From NCBI GenBank assembly GCA_049322515.1, contig JBMOQW010000029.1, positions 62,001-126,000 of the forward strand: a stretch of DNA of 64,000 nucleotides. The letters are read 5' to 3'. Shown here piece by piece: positions 11,556 to 20,158 of the stretch. Below the pieces are notes generated by a model, which had not been told where the DNA came from, did not search any database, and saw only the letters and a list, made by a program, of their open reading frames with translations. The position numbers and the translations under genes were made by a program. Position 1 is the first letter of the stretch, and every line of letters begins with the position of its first letter. The stretch comes from Parasulfuritortus sp049322515. Lineage in GTDB: Bacteria; Pseudomonadota; Gammaproteobacteria; Burkholderiales; Thiobacillaceae.

Positions 11556-12797
11556 ATGACGCCCGCCCTGCTCGACACCGCCGCCGCCGCCCTGGCCGAA
11601 TTGCTCGCTTTCACGCAGCCGGCCGACGCGGTCCTGTCCGCCTTCTTCCGAAAGCATCCGAAGCTGGGGGGCCGGGACCGGGCCTTCGTGGCTGAATCCG
11701 CCTATGGCGTGATCCGCCACCTGCGCGGCCTCGAACACCTCACCGGCGGCCGGGCCCCCCGCCGCCTGTTGCTGGCCTGGCTGGCCCGCCAGGGCGGTCA
11801 CACCCTGCGCGAATTCGAAGCCGTGGCAAGCACGAATGAACAGGAATGGCTCAAGGAGATCAAGGCGGCCCGCCTGGACGACGCCCCGGCAGCCGTTCGC
11901 CTCGACCTGCCAGACTGGCTGCATGCCCGACTGGCCGAACACGAGGGCGAACGCCTGGATGCGCTGATGGCCACGCTGAACCGGCCGGCGCCGCTCGACC
12001 TGCGGGTCAGCCGGATGAGCCGCGAGGCGGCCCTGGCCCAGCTTGCCGCCGATGGCCTCGAGGCCGCGCCGACGCCCTGGTCGCCCTGGGGCATCCGCCT
12101 GAAGGGCAAGCCGGCGCTCAACAAGTATCCGCTGTTCCTGGACGGGGTCCTGGAAGTGCAGGACGAGGGCAGTCAATTGCTCGCCTTGCTCACCGGCGCC
12201 CGGCGCGGCGAGATGGTGTGCGATTTCTGCGCCGGCGCCGGCGGCAAGACCCTGGCCCTGGGCGCCATGATGAAAAGCACTGGCCGGCTTTACGCCTTCG
12301 ACGTGTCCGAAAAGCGGCTCGCCAACCTGAAGCCGCGCCTGGCCCGCTCGCAACTCTCGAACGTGCATCCGCAACTGCTTGCCGACGAGAACGACACCAA
12401 GGTCAAGCGCCTGGCCGGCAAGCTCGACCGGGTCCTGGTCGACGCGCCCTGCTCCGGGCTTGGCACCTTGCGCCGCAACCCGGACCTGAAATGGCGCCAG
12501 ACCCCGGCCGCGGTCGCCGAACTGACCGTCAAGCAGGCCGCCATCCTGGCCTCCGCCGCACGCCTGGTGAAGGCCGGCGGCCGCCTGGTCTATGCCACGT
12601 GCAGCCTGCTGCCGGAGGAAAACGAGGCCATCGTCGAGGCATTCCTGGCCGGCCATCCGGAGTTCGCCCTGAAGCCGGCCGCCGCCGTGCTCGCCGAACA
12701 GGGCGTCGACCTGGCCATGGCCGACTTCCTGCGTCTCGATCCCCTCGACCACGGCACCGACGGCTTCTTCGCCGCGGTGCTGGAACGCAACGCGTGA
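11556..12797 (+). CDS. rsmB: 16S rRNA m5C methyltransferase, RsmB/NOP2 family
   Basis: A 413-residue RsmB-like protein: N-terminal NusB-like helical domain (LGGRDRAFVAESAYGVIRHL near residue 35), then a Rossmann methyltransferase. The SAM site is VCDFCAGAGGKT (about 221-232). Two cysteines typical of m5C enzymes are present: Cys299 in DAPCSGLG and the nucleophile Cys349 in ATCSLLPEEN. RsmB makes m5C967 in 16S rRNA. I chose ATG 11556; the frame is open to 11505. The stop overlaps the GTG of the PLD-like gene (GTGA at 12794-12797). Exact target among RsmB/F paralogues is inferred from the N-terminal domain. Confidence 0.85.
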   Translation: MTPALLDTAAAALAELLAFTQPADAVLSAFFRKHPKLGGRDRAFVAESAYGVIRHLRGLEHLTGGRAPRRLLLAWLARQGGHTLREFEAVASTNEQEWLKEIKAARLDDAPAAVRLDLPDWLHARLAEHEGERLDALMATLNRPAPLDLRVSRMSREAALAQLAADGLEAAPTPWSPWGIRLKGKPALNKYPLFLDGVLEVQDEGSQLLALLTGARRGEMVCDFCAGAGGKTLALGAMMKSTGRLYAFDVSEKRLANLKPRLARSQLSNVHPQLLADENDTKVKRLAGKLDRVLVDAPCSGLGTLRRNPDLKWRQTPAAVAELTVKQAAILASAARLVKAGGRLVYATCSLLPEENEAIVEAFLAGHPEFALKPAAAVLAEQGVDLAMADFLRLDPLDHGTDGFFAAVLERNA

Positions 12798-13357
12798 CAT
12801 CCTCGCGGTCAGGCGCCGGCTGGCGCGGCCTGCTGCTCGGCCTGGCCTGGCTGGCCAGCCCCGCGGCCATCGCGGCCGAAATCCCCCTGACGGGTCGTGC
12901 CGAAGCCATCTTCATGCCGGGCGGCGAGGCTGGCTCGCGGATCATCGCGGCCCTCGACTCGGCCCAGCGGCAAGTGCTGGTGCAGGCCTACAGTTTCACC
13001 CACCGCGCCATCGCCGAGGCCTTGGTGGCGGCCCACCGGCGCGGGCTCGACGTGCGCGTGATCGCCGACCCGGAACAACATGACCGGATCGCCACCTCCC
13101 TGCTCGATACCCTGGTCGCGCAGGGCGTGCCGGTCTATCTGGACGGCCAGCATGCCGCCGCCCATGACAAGGTGATGGTGATCGATGCCGGGCTGCCGGA
13201 CGCCACGGTGATCACCGGCAGCTACAATTTCAGCCACGCCGCCGAGTACCGCAATGCGGAAAACCTGCTCATCCTGCATGCCGTACCGGCGCTCGCGGAA
13301 GCCTATGCCGAGCACTGGCGCCGGCACCGCGCCCATGCCACCCCGATGCGAAAATGA
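12794..13357 (+). CDS. Exported phospholipase D-like protein (single HKD motif)
   Basis: A 187-residue protein with an N-terminal signal peptide (about 1-28, LLLGLAWLASPAAIAAE) and one PLD catalytic motif: His124-Lys126-Asp131 in HDKVMVID, followed by Ser143 and Asn145 in TGSYNFS. Single-HKD proteins of this size resemble the Nuc/NucT endonucleases and work as dimers, so a periplasmic nuclease or phosphodiesterase is likely; lipid hydrolysis is less likely. The GTG start overlaps the rsmB stop, and the stop overlaps the MscS ATG, so the three genes are translationally coupled. Confidence 0.8.
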   Translation: MTSSRSGAGWRGLLLGLAWLASPAAIAAEIPLTGRAEAIFMPGGEAGSRIIAALDSAQRQVLVQAYSFTHRAIAEALVAAHRRGLDVRVIADPEQHDRIATSLLDTLVAQGVPVYLDGQHAAAHDKVMVIDAGLPDATVITGSYNFSHAAEYRNAENLLILHAVPALAEAYAEHWRRHRAHATPMRK

Positions 13358-14625
13358 ACACGACGCCTGAAGCCCCCGTGCAAAACCTGGTCGACGCCCT
13401 GCTTTCCGACCTGTCCAATACCGTCCTGCTGACCCAGGCAGCGATCATCGTCAGCGCCCTGATCCTGGCCTGGTTCGGCTTGCGCCACGTGATTGCCCGG
13501 CTCAGCGAGCCCAGCCGGGCCACCTGGCATGCCGACGAATGGCCGCGCTTCCTGGTCCCCGGCCTGGCCCTGCTCGGGATCCTGGTCGCCCGCCCGCTGC
13601 TGGCCACCTACCAGAGCGTGCACCTGCTCAACCTCGCAGTGCCGCTCCTGCTGTCGATGTTCATCATCCAGTCGACCTTCTTCCTGCTGCGCAGCATCGC
13701 CAATCCCGGCTCGGGCCTGCGCTCGGTGGAGCGGGTCGTGTCCTGGCTGGTCTGGGGCGCGGTGGCGCTGCACATCACCGGCCACCTCGACCCGCTGATC
13801 GGAATCCTGGAAGGCATCGGCTTCAATATCGGCAAACAGCGCATCACGCTCTACCTGGCGCTGATGGCCCTGCTGTCGGTTGCCGTGACCGTGGTCAGTG
13901 CCCTGTCACTCGGCCGGCTCATCGAGACCCGGCTGATCGCCGGCAGTCAGATGCCCGTGAACATCAAACTGGTGGTCAGCAAGATCGTGCGTACCCTGTT
14001 GCTCGTGATCGCCGTGCTGATTGCCCTGCCGCTGGTCGGCATCGACATCACCGTACTGTCGGTATTCGGGGGCGCACTCGGCGTCGGTCTTGGCCTCGGT
14101 CTGCAGAAGATCGCCAGCAATTACGTCTCTGGGTTTACCCTGCTGCTCGAACAATCGATCCGGGTCGGCGACATGATCACCGTCGACAACCGCTACGGCC
14201 AGGTCGAGGAAATCCGCACTCGCTACACGGTGATCCGCAGCCGGGACGGCACCGAGTACATCCTGCCCAATGAAAACCTCATCACCAGTCCGGTCATCAA
14301 CCACACCCTGGCCGACCGAGAAAACCGGGTCGGCCTGCCCTATCAAGTCGCCTACGGCAGCGATCTGGAGAAAGTGCGCGACATCCTGTTGGCTGCCGCC
14401 CAGCATCCCCGGGTGGTCGCCGAACCTTCGCCCCGTGTACTGCTGAGCGGATTTGGCGACAATGGCATCAACCTGGAACTGCGAATCTGGATCACCGACC
14501 CGGAAGATGGCACCGGCGTGCTCCGCTCAGACATCAACTGGGCTGCCTGGGAAGGCTTCCAGCGCGAAGGCATCGAAATCCCCTTCCCGCAACGGGTGGT
14601 GCACCTGGCCGACAAGCCGGCCTGA
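13354..14625 (+). CDS. MscS-family mechanosensitive ion channel
   Basis: A 423-residue inner-membrane protein with about five hydrophobic segments. The pore-lining region is GGALGVGLGLGLQKIASNYV (begins residue 239), followed by the beta domain (LEQSIRVGDMITVD) and the C-terminal mixed domain to about 415. This matches small-conductance mechanosensitive channels that release solutes on hypo-osmotic shock. It is longer than E. coli MscS (286) because of extra N-terminal helices. The ATG overlaps the stop of the PLD-like gene by 4 bp. Its 3' end converges with the OmpA-like gene 16 bp away. Confidence 0.92.
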   Translation: MNTTPEAPVQNLVDALLSDLSNTVLLTQAAIIVSALILAWFGLRHVIARLSEPSRATWHADEWPRFLVPGLALLGILVARPLLATYQSVHLLNLAVPLLLSMFIIQSTFFLLRSIANPGSGLRSVERVVSWLVWGAVALHITGHLDPLIGILEGIGFNIGKQRITLYLALMALLSVAVTVVSALSLGRLIETRLIAGSQMPVNIKLVVSKIVRTLLLVIAVLIALPLVGIDITVLSVFGGALGVGLGLGLQKIASNYVSGFTLLLEQSIRVGDMITVDNRYGQVEEIRTRYTVIRSRDGTEYILPNENLITSPVINHTLADRENRVGLPYQVAYGSDLEKVRDILLAAAQHPRVVAEPSPRVLLSGFGDNGINLELRIWITDPEDGTGVLRSDINWAAWEGFQREGIEIPFPQRVVHLADKPA

Positions 14626-14641
14626 CCCCGACCTCCCCCGG

Positions 14642-16345
14642 TCAGGGCGCCAGGACGCGCAGTTCGACCCGGCGATTCTTGCTCCGACCGGCCCGGGTGC
14701 GGTTGTCGGCGATGGGTTGGCCTTCGCCATAGCCCTGCACCTGAAAGCGTGCCGGGGCCAATCCTCGGTTCACGAAGTAGTCGTGCACCGCCTGGGCGCG
14801 CCGCTCAGACAAACCTTGGTTGTAGCGCTCGGTGCCAATGGCGCAGGTGTGGCCGGCCAGTTCCAGGCGCAGCATTTCCGATCGGTACGCCAGGGCTTGG
14901 GCCACCTCGGCCAGGATCTTCAACGCATCCGGGCGCAACTTGGCGGAATCGAATTCGAAATTCACGTCCTTGAGCAGCAACACGACTGCGCCGTCGTCGG
15001 CCTTCACCACCTGCCTGGCCGGCTCGCTTTGCAGGGCGGCGATTTGTGGCGGCGGCACGCAGCCCCGGCCATCGACATCGGCGCCAGCGGGCGTCTCGGG
15101 ACAGCGGTCGCGACGATCGACCACCCCATCCCCGTCGCTGTCGGGTTCGCAGCCGTCGGCCGCCACGGTCGTGCCGACCGGGGTGTCGGGACACCGATCC
15201 AGGCGATTGACCACGCCATCCCCGTCCGCATCCGGTTCGCAGCCCTGGTCATCGACCATGACCCCGAGCGGGGTTTCCGGACAGCGGTCCAGGCGGTCGA
15301 CCACGCCGTCCAGGTCGCGATCCAGTTCACAGCCCCGGGCATCCACCTGACCGACGCCATCGAACGTCTCCGGACACCGGTCCAGCCGGTCCGGCACGCC
15401 GTCCCGGTCGGCATCCGCTTCGCAGCCCTGGGCATCGACGGACGCCCCGGCGGCCGAATCAGGGCAGCGATCGCGGTCATCCGGAACACCATCGCGGTCG
15501 GTATCGGGCGGGCAGCCCTGGGGATCCACCCCCTGGCCGGCCGGGGTCTCTGGACAGCGGTCCCGGTGATCCGGCACGCCATCGCCATCGGCATCCAAGG
15601 GGCATCCCGACGCATCGACCGGGACATTTTCCGGGGTTTCTGGACAGCGATCTCGGCCATCCGGCACGCCATCGCGGTCGGCATCGCCGGTCGGCACGGC
15701 CGCGCTCGGCACTGCCTCGGCCGGCACGTTCGGCGCGCCGACCGTCTCCGCGCGCGCCGTCGACGGGGGCCGATCGATCGGCCTGGCCTGGTCTGGCTCA
15801 GGCGCCGGCGGCACGGGCACCGGATCGAGCTCGACACGCAGCCCCAGTCCCACCACCCAATCCCCGAAATCCGCGGCCTTGACTGCGGCGAGGTCGTTCT
15901 CGTAGTGGCGGTAGCGCAGGTCCGCGCGCAGGCTGACGTGGTCCATCAGGTGGCGCTGGACCCCCACGCCAGCGTTCAGGACCAGACCACTGTCGTCACC
16001 CCATGGCGTGGCCTGGTCGAGATACCCGGCCCCCACGGCCAGGTAGGGGGCGAAGGCAGGATCGCGGCTGAGGAAATACAGGGCGTCGGCGCCCAAGCTC
16101 CATTGCCGCCATTTTCCCGCAGCCGCATCGGTGCTCGCGTTGTCGTGCCGGAGCACGAATTCGACACTCCAGCGCGCATCGAGGTCACGCCCCAAGGCGA
16201 TGGCCGGCCCCGCGCCAGAATCGACCGGCCGCGCCTCGTCCGGAATGACATAGCCGATCGAGGGGACGACATAGTCCGCGGCGTGCGCGGCGGGCAAACC
16301 CAGGCAGAGCAGCAGGGCCAGGTGGGGCATCATTAGGCGAGACAT
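14642..16345 (-). CDS. OmpA-family outer-membrane protein with seven TSP3-type calcium repeats
   Basis: A 567-residue protein: signal peptide (about 1-21, ending PAAHA); N-terminal beta-barrel-like domain (about 22-185); a Pro-rich linker; seven acidic repeats of the form DxDxDGVPDxxDRCPETP (about 200-425), the thrombospondin type 3 calcium-binding pattern; and a C-terminal OmpA/MotB peptidoglycan-binding domain (NFEFDSAKLRPDA to the end). It would link the outer membrane to the cell wall, with a rigid Ca2+-loaded spacer. ATG 16345 is preceded by GGAAG at 5 nt; a GTG at 16351 is the alternative. Confidence 0.9.
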   Translation of the reverse strand: MSRLMMPHLALLLCLGLPAAHAADYVVPSIGYVIPDEARPVDSGAGPAIALGRDLDARWSVEFVLRHDNASTDAAAGKWRQWSLGADALYFLSRDPAFAPYLAVGAGYLDQATPWGDDSGLVLNAGVGVQRHLMDHVSLRADLRYRHYENDLAAVKAADFGDWVVGLGLRVELDPVPVPPAPEPDQARPIDRPPSTARAETVGAPNVPAEAVPSAAVPTGDADRDGVPDGRDRCPETPENVPVDASGCPLDADGDGVPDHRDRCPETPAGQGVDPQGCPPDTDRDGVPDDRDRCPDSAAGASVDAQGCEADADRDGVPDRLDRCPETFDGVGQVDARGCELDRDLDGVVDRLDRCPETPLGVMVDDQGCEPDADGDGVVNRLDRCPDTPVGTTVAADGCEPDSDGDGVVDRRDRCPETPAGADVDGRGCVPPPQIAALQSEPARQVVKADDGAVVLLLKDVNFEFDSAKLRPDALKILAEVAQALAYRSEMLRLELAGHTCAIGTERYNQGLSERRAQAVHDYFVNRGLAPARFQVQGYGEGQPIADNRTRAGRSKNRRVELRVLAP

Positions 16346-16401
16346 CGGCACTTCCGTTCAATCTTGGGAACGCGGCCAGTATAGCGCCTGAAGACGCGCA
16401 T

Positions 16402-16425
16402 AAAAAAAACCCGCCGAGGCGGGTT
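16402..16425 (-). terminator. Intrinsic terminator after rpmB-rpmG
   Basis: A GC stem CCCGCC/GGCGGG (16410-16415 with 16418-16423), extended by flanking AA/TT, with a run of eight T residues on the minus strand (A at 16402-16409). It lies 22 bp after the rpmG stop and ends the ribosomal-protein transcript. It also separates it from the OmpA-like gene on the same strand. Confidence 0.9.
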
Positions 16426-16446
16426 CCTTATGGACGCAAGGCCGAA

Positions 16447-16614
16447 TTACTTCAGCTTCACTTCCTTGTATTCGACGTGCTTGCGTGCCTTGGGATCGAA
16501 CTTCATGATCGCCATCTTTTCGGGCATCGTCTTCTTGTTCTTGGTGGTGGTGTAGAAATGCCCGGTGCCCGCGGTGGACTCCAGCTTGATCTTTTCGCGT
16601 CCGCCTTTTGCCAT
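16447..16614 (-). CDS. rpmG: 50S ribosomal protein L33
   Basis: A 55-residue protein, too short for many gene finders. It begins MAKGGREKIKLESTAGTGHF and ends HVEYKEVKLK, matching proteobacterial L33 closely in length and sequence. It is the cysteine-free form, without the zinc-binding CxxC pairs, so it does not depend on zinc. It lies 11 bp after rpmB and is followed by a strong terminator. It binds 23S rRNA near the E site of the large subunit. Confidence 0.97.
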   Translation of the reverse strand: MAKGGREKIKLESTAGTGHFYTTTKNKKTMPEKMAIMKFDPKARKHVEYKEVKLK

Positions 16615-16625
16615 GATTCAGCTCC

Positions 16626-16862
16626 TTACACGCGCTCGCCACGCTCGCGCAGCTCGGCCAGGACGACATCGATGCCGTTCTTGTCGATGGTGCGCAGGGC
16701 AGCGTTGGTCAGGCGCAGACGCACCCAACGGTTTTCACTTTCGACCCAGAAACGGCGGCTCTGCAGGTTGGGCAGAAAACGGCGCTTGGTCTTGTTGTTG
16801 GCGTGGGAGACATTGTTCCCCACCATCGGCTTCTTGCCGGTCACTTGGCATACGCGGGCCAT
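16626..16862 (-). CDS. rpmB: 50S ribosomal protein L28
   Basis: A 78-residue protein beginning MARVCQVTGKKPMVGNNVSH with the basic core NNKTKRRFLPNLQSRRFW, typical of L28 in proteobacteria (78 aa in E. coli). ATG 16862 is supported by AGGTGTCC just upstream and the invariant N-terminus; the frame is open further upstream but that part is not L28. It forms the usual rpmB-rpmG operon. Confidence 0.97.
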   Translation of the reverse strand: MARVCQVTGKKPMVGNNVSHANNKTKRRFLPNLQSRRFWVESENRWVRLRLTNAALRTIDKNGIDVVLAELRERGERV

Positions 16863-16924
16863 AGGACACCTGTGGTTCGGTTTCAGAGAAAGACCGGCTT
16901 TATACCACACCTTTTTCTGATCGG

Positions 16925-17599
16925 TCAAAGCAATCCGCGCTCCGCGAAGGACAGCCCGGTCATGCCGGCCACCACGAAATGGTCCAGCACCTTGACGTCG
17001 ACCAGGGCCAGCGCGGTTTTCAGCTGTTCCGTCAGCCAGCGGTCGGCCTGGGACGGCTCGGCGACGCCGGACGGGTGGTTGTGCGCCAGGATCACCCCGG
17101 CAGCGTTGTGCGCCAAGGCTCGCTTGACCACCTCGCGGGGATACACGGAGGTTTGCGTGAGGCTGCCGCGAAACAGTTCCTCGGCTTCGAGGACCCGGTT
17201 CTGCGCATCCAGGAACACCGCCAGGAACACTTCGTGCGGAAGCCCCGCGAGTTTCAGGCGCAGGAAGTCGCGCACCGCCGTGGGCGAGGCCAGGACATCA
17301 CGCGCTTTCATGTGTTCCGCGAGGGCACGCCGGCTCATTTCGAGGACAGCTTGCAGCTGCGCATACTTGGCGTCGCCCAGCCCCTTGACCTGGGTGCAGG
17401 CCTGGCGGCTGGCGAAGAACAGGCCATTGAGCCCGCCGAAGGTATGCAACAGGTCGCGCGCCAGGTCGACCGCGCTTTTGCCACGCACCCCGACACGCAG
17501 GAACAGGGCCAGCAATTCAGCGTCCGAAAGGGCCGCCGCGCCTTCCTTCAGCAAGCGTTCGCGCGGCCGTTCGCCAGCCGGCCAGTCGGTGATCGCCAT
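16925..17599 (-). CDS. radC: RadC family protein (JAB/MPN domain)
   Basis: A 224-residue protein with an N-terminal helix-hairpin-helix-like region (SDAELLALFLRVG, VKGLGDAKYAQLQA) and a C-terminal JAB1/MPN metalloprotease-like domain. The zinc motif is HNHPSG (His173, His175) with Asp186 downstream. RadC is named for DNA repair but that role is disputed and its biochemical activity is unclear. It sits upstream of rpmB on the same strand, the conserved radC-rpmB-rpmG order of many proteobacteria, and is divergent from coaBC. Confidence 0.92.
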   Translation of the reverse strand: MAITDWPAGERPRERLLKEGAAALSDAELLALFLRVGVRGKSAVDLARDLLHTFGGLNGLFFASRQACTQVKGLGDAKYAQLQAVLEMSRRALAEHMKARDVLASPTAVRDFLRLKLAGLPHEVFLAVFLDAQNRVLEAEELFRGSLTQTSVYPREVVKRALAHNAAGVILAHNHPSGVAEPSQADRWLTEQLKTALALVDVKVLDHFVVAGMTGLSFAERGLL

Positions 17600-17651
17600 G
17601 ACCGCTCCCTAATTCATTAGAATGTCGCGGCATTGTCATTCGGATCGGGCC

Positions 17652-18860
17652 ATGGAAACCTCGCTCAAACGTACCATCCCCAGCCGCATCGTGCTCGGCG
17701 TTACCGGCGGCGTCGCCGCCTACAAGGCGGCCGAGCTGGCCCGCCTGCTGGTCAAGCGCGGTGTCGAGGTACGCGTGGTGATGACCGAGGCGGCACGCCA
17801 CTTCGTCGGTCCCGCCACCTTCCAGGCGATCACCGGACACCCGGTCTACAGCGACCTTTGGGACGCCCGGATCGACAACGGCATGGCCCATATCGACCTG
17901 TCGCGCGACGCCGACTTGATCCTGGTCGCGCCGGCCTCGGCCGATTTCCTGGCCAAGCTGGCCCAGGGCCGCGCCGACGATCTCCTGTCGACCCTGTGCC
18001 TGGCACGCGACTGTCCGCTGCTGGTGGCTCCGGCCATGAACCGGCAGATGTGGGAACACCCGGCCACGGCCCGCAACGTCGAGCAACTGCGCGACGACGG
18101 CGTCGAACTGATCGGTCCGGGGTTCGGCGACCAGGCCTGCGGCGAGACCGGGTTGGGCCGGCTGCTGGAACCCGAGGCCATCCTCGACGCCCTGGATGCC
18201 TACCTGCAACCCAAGACCCTGCGCGGCCTGAACGTGCTGGTCACCGCCGGACCGACCTACGAGGCCATCGATGCGGTACGCGGCATTACCAACCGCTCCT
18301 CAGGCAAGATGGGCTATGCCGTGGCCAAGGCCGCGGCCGAGGCCGGTGCCCGGGTCACCCTGGTGCACGGACCCACGGGACTGGCCGCTCCGGCCGTTGC
18401 CGAGCGGGTCGCGGTGACCAGTGCCCAGCAGATGCTGGAGGCCGTGGAAGCCCGTGTCGAAGCCGCCGACCTGTTCATCTCGGTTGCCGCCGTGGCGGAC
18501 TACTACGTGCTCAACCCGTCCGAGAACAAGATCAAGAAGGACGCGCATATCCTGACCCTGGAACTGGCGCCCAATCCCGATATCCTGGCCAACGTCAGCA
18601 GCCTGGACAAGCCGCCCTTCTGCGTCGGCTTTGCCGCGGAAAGCGAGAACCTGGAGGAGTACGCCGAGCTGAAGCGCAAGCGCAAGCACCTGCCGCTGAT
18701 CGTCGCCAACGATGCCCAGGCCGCCATCGGCAGCGACGAGGTCGAGCTGATCCTGCTCGACGATGCCGGCCGCCATGTCCTGCACAAGGCCGACAAGACC
18801 ACCCAGGCGCGCCGCCTGATGGCCCACATTGCCCGACTCTACAACGCCCAGCGCCCCTGA
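17652..18860 (+). CDS. coaBC: Bifunctional phosphopantothenoylcysteine decarboxylase/phosphopantothenate-cysteine ligase
   Basis: A 402-residue Dfp-type enzyme for two steps of coenzyme A synthesis. The N-terminal flavoprotein decarboxylase (CoaC, about 1-190) shows GVTGGVAAYKAAEL, the His in GMAHIDLSRDAD, the substrate-binding PAMNRQMWEHPA, and the catalytic Cys in CGETGLGRL. The C-terminal ligase (CoaB, about 195-400) shows VTAGPTYEAIDAVRGITN and the Lys-rich ENKIKKD. I chose ATG 17652, which gives the normal length (E. coli 406); TAGAAT at 17618-17623 is a candidate -10. It is followed by dut, a common pairing. Confidence 0.95.
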   Translation: METSLKRTIPSRIVLGVTGGVAAYKAAELARLLVKRGVEVRVVMTEAARHFVGPATFQAITGHPVYSDLWDARIDNGMAHIDLSRDADLILVAPASADFLAKLAQGRADDLLSTLCLARDCPLLVAPAMNRQMWEHPATARNVEQLRDDGVELIGPGFGDQACGETGLGRLLEPEAILDALDAYLQPKTLRGLNVLVTAGPTYEAIDAVRGITNRSSGKMGYAVAKAAAEAGARVTLVHGPTGLAAPAVAERVAVTSAQQMLEAVEARVEAADLFISVAAVADYYVLNPSENKIKKDAHILTLELAPNPDILANVSSLDKPPFCVGFAAESENLEEYAELKRKRKHLPLIVANDAQAAIGSDEVELILLDDAGRHVLHKADKTTQARRLMAHIARLYNAQRP

Positions 18861-18866
18861 ACCGCC

Positions 18867-19313
18867 ATGCAAGTCGACCTCAAGATCCTGGACCAACGCG
18901 TCCGCACCCAACTCCCCCACTACGCCACGCCCGGCAGCGCCGGCCTGGACCTGCGCGCCTGCCTGGACAGTCCTCTGGTGCTCAATCCGGGGGAAACCCA
19001 GCTGATCCCGACCGGGCTTGCCCTCCATCTCGCCGACCCCGGCTACGCGGCGCTGCTGCTGCCCCGCTCCGGCCTCGGCCACAAGCATGGCGTGGTGCTT
19101 GGCAACCTGGTCGGCCTGATCGATTCCGACTACCAGGGCCAGCTCATGGTCTCACTCTGGAACCGGGGCAAGGAAGCCTTCACCGTGCAACCCTTCGAGC
19201 GCATCGCCCAGATGGTGATCGTGCCGGTGGTGCAGGCCCAGTTCAACCTGGTCGAGGAATTCTCCGACAGCACGCGCGGCGCAGGCGGCTTCGGCAGCAC
19301 TGGCCAGCACTGA
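18867..19313 (+). CDS. dut: dUTP diphosphatase
   Basis: A 148-residue trimeric dUTPase. It hydrolyses dUTP to dUMP and PPi, keeping uracil out of DNA and feeding thymidylate synthesis. The five dUTPase motifs are visible: TPGSAGLDLRA, PTGLA, LPRSGLGHKHGVVLGNLVGLID, the RIAQMVIVPV strand, and the C-terminal arm RGAGGFGSTG. It starts 6 bp after coaBC and is followed 7 bp later by the aspartic protease gene. Confidence 0.97.
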   Translation: MQVDLKILDQRVRTQLPHYATPGSAGLDLRACLDSPLVLNPGETQLIPTGLALHLADPGYAALLLPRSGLGHKHGVVLGNLVGLIDSDYQGQLMVSLWNRGKEAFTVQPFERIAQMVIVPVVQAQFNLVEEFSDSTRGAGGFGSTGQH

Positions 19314-19320
19314 GCCGGGC

Positions 19321-19812
19321 ATGCGGCGCACCGGACTGGCCTTTCTGACCCTGTTCTGGTTGCTGGTGGGCGGCCTGGTCTGGTGGGGCTTCGCGCATTA
19401 CTTGAATCCCAATGCCCGGCTGACCGAGGCTGCCGTGGCGGGCGGTGAAATCGTGCTCAAGCGCGGCCCGGATGGTCATTACCGGGCACCCGGCCGCATC
19501 AATGGCCAGCCCGTGGATTTCCTGGTCGATACCGGCGCCACCGTGGTCGCCCTGCCCGGCCCGCTCGCGGCCCGGCTCGGACTGGCCCGGGGTGCGACGT
19601 TGCGGGTCCACACCGCCAATGGCGATGCCATTGCCTACGCCACCCGGCTGGACCAAGTCAGCCTGGGCGGCGCGGCCGCCGAGCGGGTCACGGCACACAT
19701 CGTCCCCGGCATGCGGGGCGATGAAGCCTTGTTGGGCATGAGTTTCCTGAGCCGATTCGACATTGCCATGAGTGGCGACGAAATGCGCCTGCGACTGCTT
19801 CCAGGCGATTGA
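19321..19812 (+). CDS. Membrane-anchored retropepsin-like aspartic protease (TIGR02281 type)
   Basis: A 163-residue protein with one N-terminal membrane helix (about 5-27) and a clan AA aspartic protease domain. The catalytic Asp70 lies in LVDTGATVVALP, and the flexible C-terminal part has LLGMSFLSRFDIAMSGDEMRL. Such proteins are single-domain and should be active as dimers, with the protease domain in the periplasm. The cellular substrate is unknown. It is tightly spaced after dut. Confidence 0.88.
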   Translation: MRRTGLAFLTLFWLLVGGLVWWGFAHYLNPNARLTEAAVAGGEIVLKRGPDGHYRAPGRINGQPVDFLVDTGATVVALPGPLAARLGLARGATLRVHTANGDAIAYATRLDQVSLGGAAAERVTAHIVPGMRGDEALLGMSFLSRFDIAMSGDEMRLRLLPGD

Positions 19813-19818
19813 CAGTGA

Positions 19819-20064
19819 TCAGGCCGACTTGACCTTGCCATAGATCAGCAGCAGGACGATCGCACAGATCACGGAGACGATGAATCCAGCGCCTTCGCCG
19901 GCCTGGTACCAGCCCATCAGCTGGCCCACCAGGCCGGCCAGAAAGGAACCCGCGATGCCGAGCAGGATGGTCATCACGAAGCCCAGGTTTTCCTTGCCTG
20001 GATGAATGAACTTGGCGATTACGCCGATGACGAAGCCAAGAACGATGGTCCAGAGAATGCCCAT
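19819..20064 (-). CDS. GlsB/YeaQ/YmgE family small membrane protein
   Basis: An 81-residue protein with three hydrophobic helices rich in glycine, beginning MGILWTIVLGFVIGVIAKFI and containing PGKENLGFVMTILLGIAGSF, the transglycosylase-associated (YeaQ/YmgE) pattern. These proteins are stress-associated but have no proven activity; the family name does not imply an enzyme. ATG 20064 has GGAGA in place. It converges with the aspartic protease gene 6 bp away. Confidence 0.9.
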   Translation of the reverse strand: MGILWTIVLGFVIGVIAKFIHPGKENLGFVMTILLGIAGSFLAGLVGQLMGWYQAGEGAGFIVSVICAIVLLLIYGKVKSA

Positions 20065-20158
20065 GACAAGTCTCCTGTAGAGTGAGCTGAGGCCCGCCAA
20101 GGATCGTCGCGGGGCGGCTCGCCGGCAAGGTAGAAACGTGCCAGCCCGGCCAGTCGTT

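Noticed and set aside
14453..16336. A 627-codon plus-strand frame across the OmpA/TSP3 gene
   Set aside because: It mirrors the repeat structure of the true minus-strand gene, which has a signal peptide, TSP3 repeats and a complete OmpA domain.
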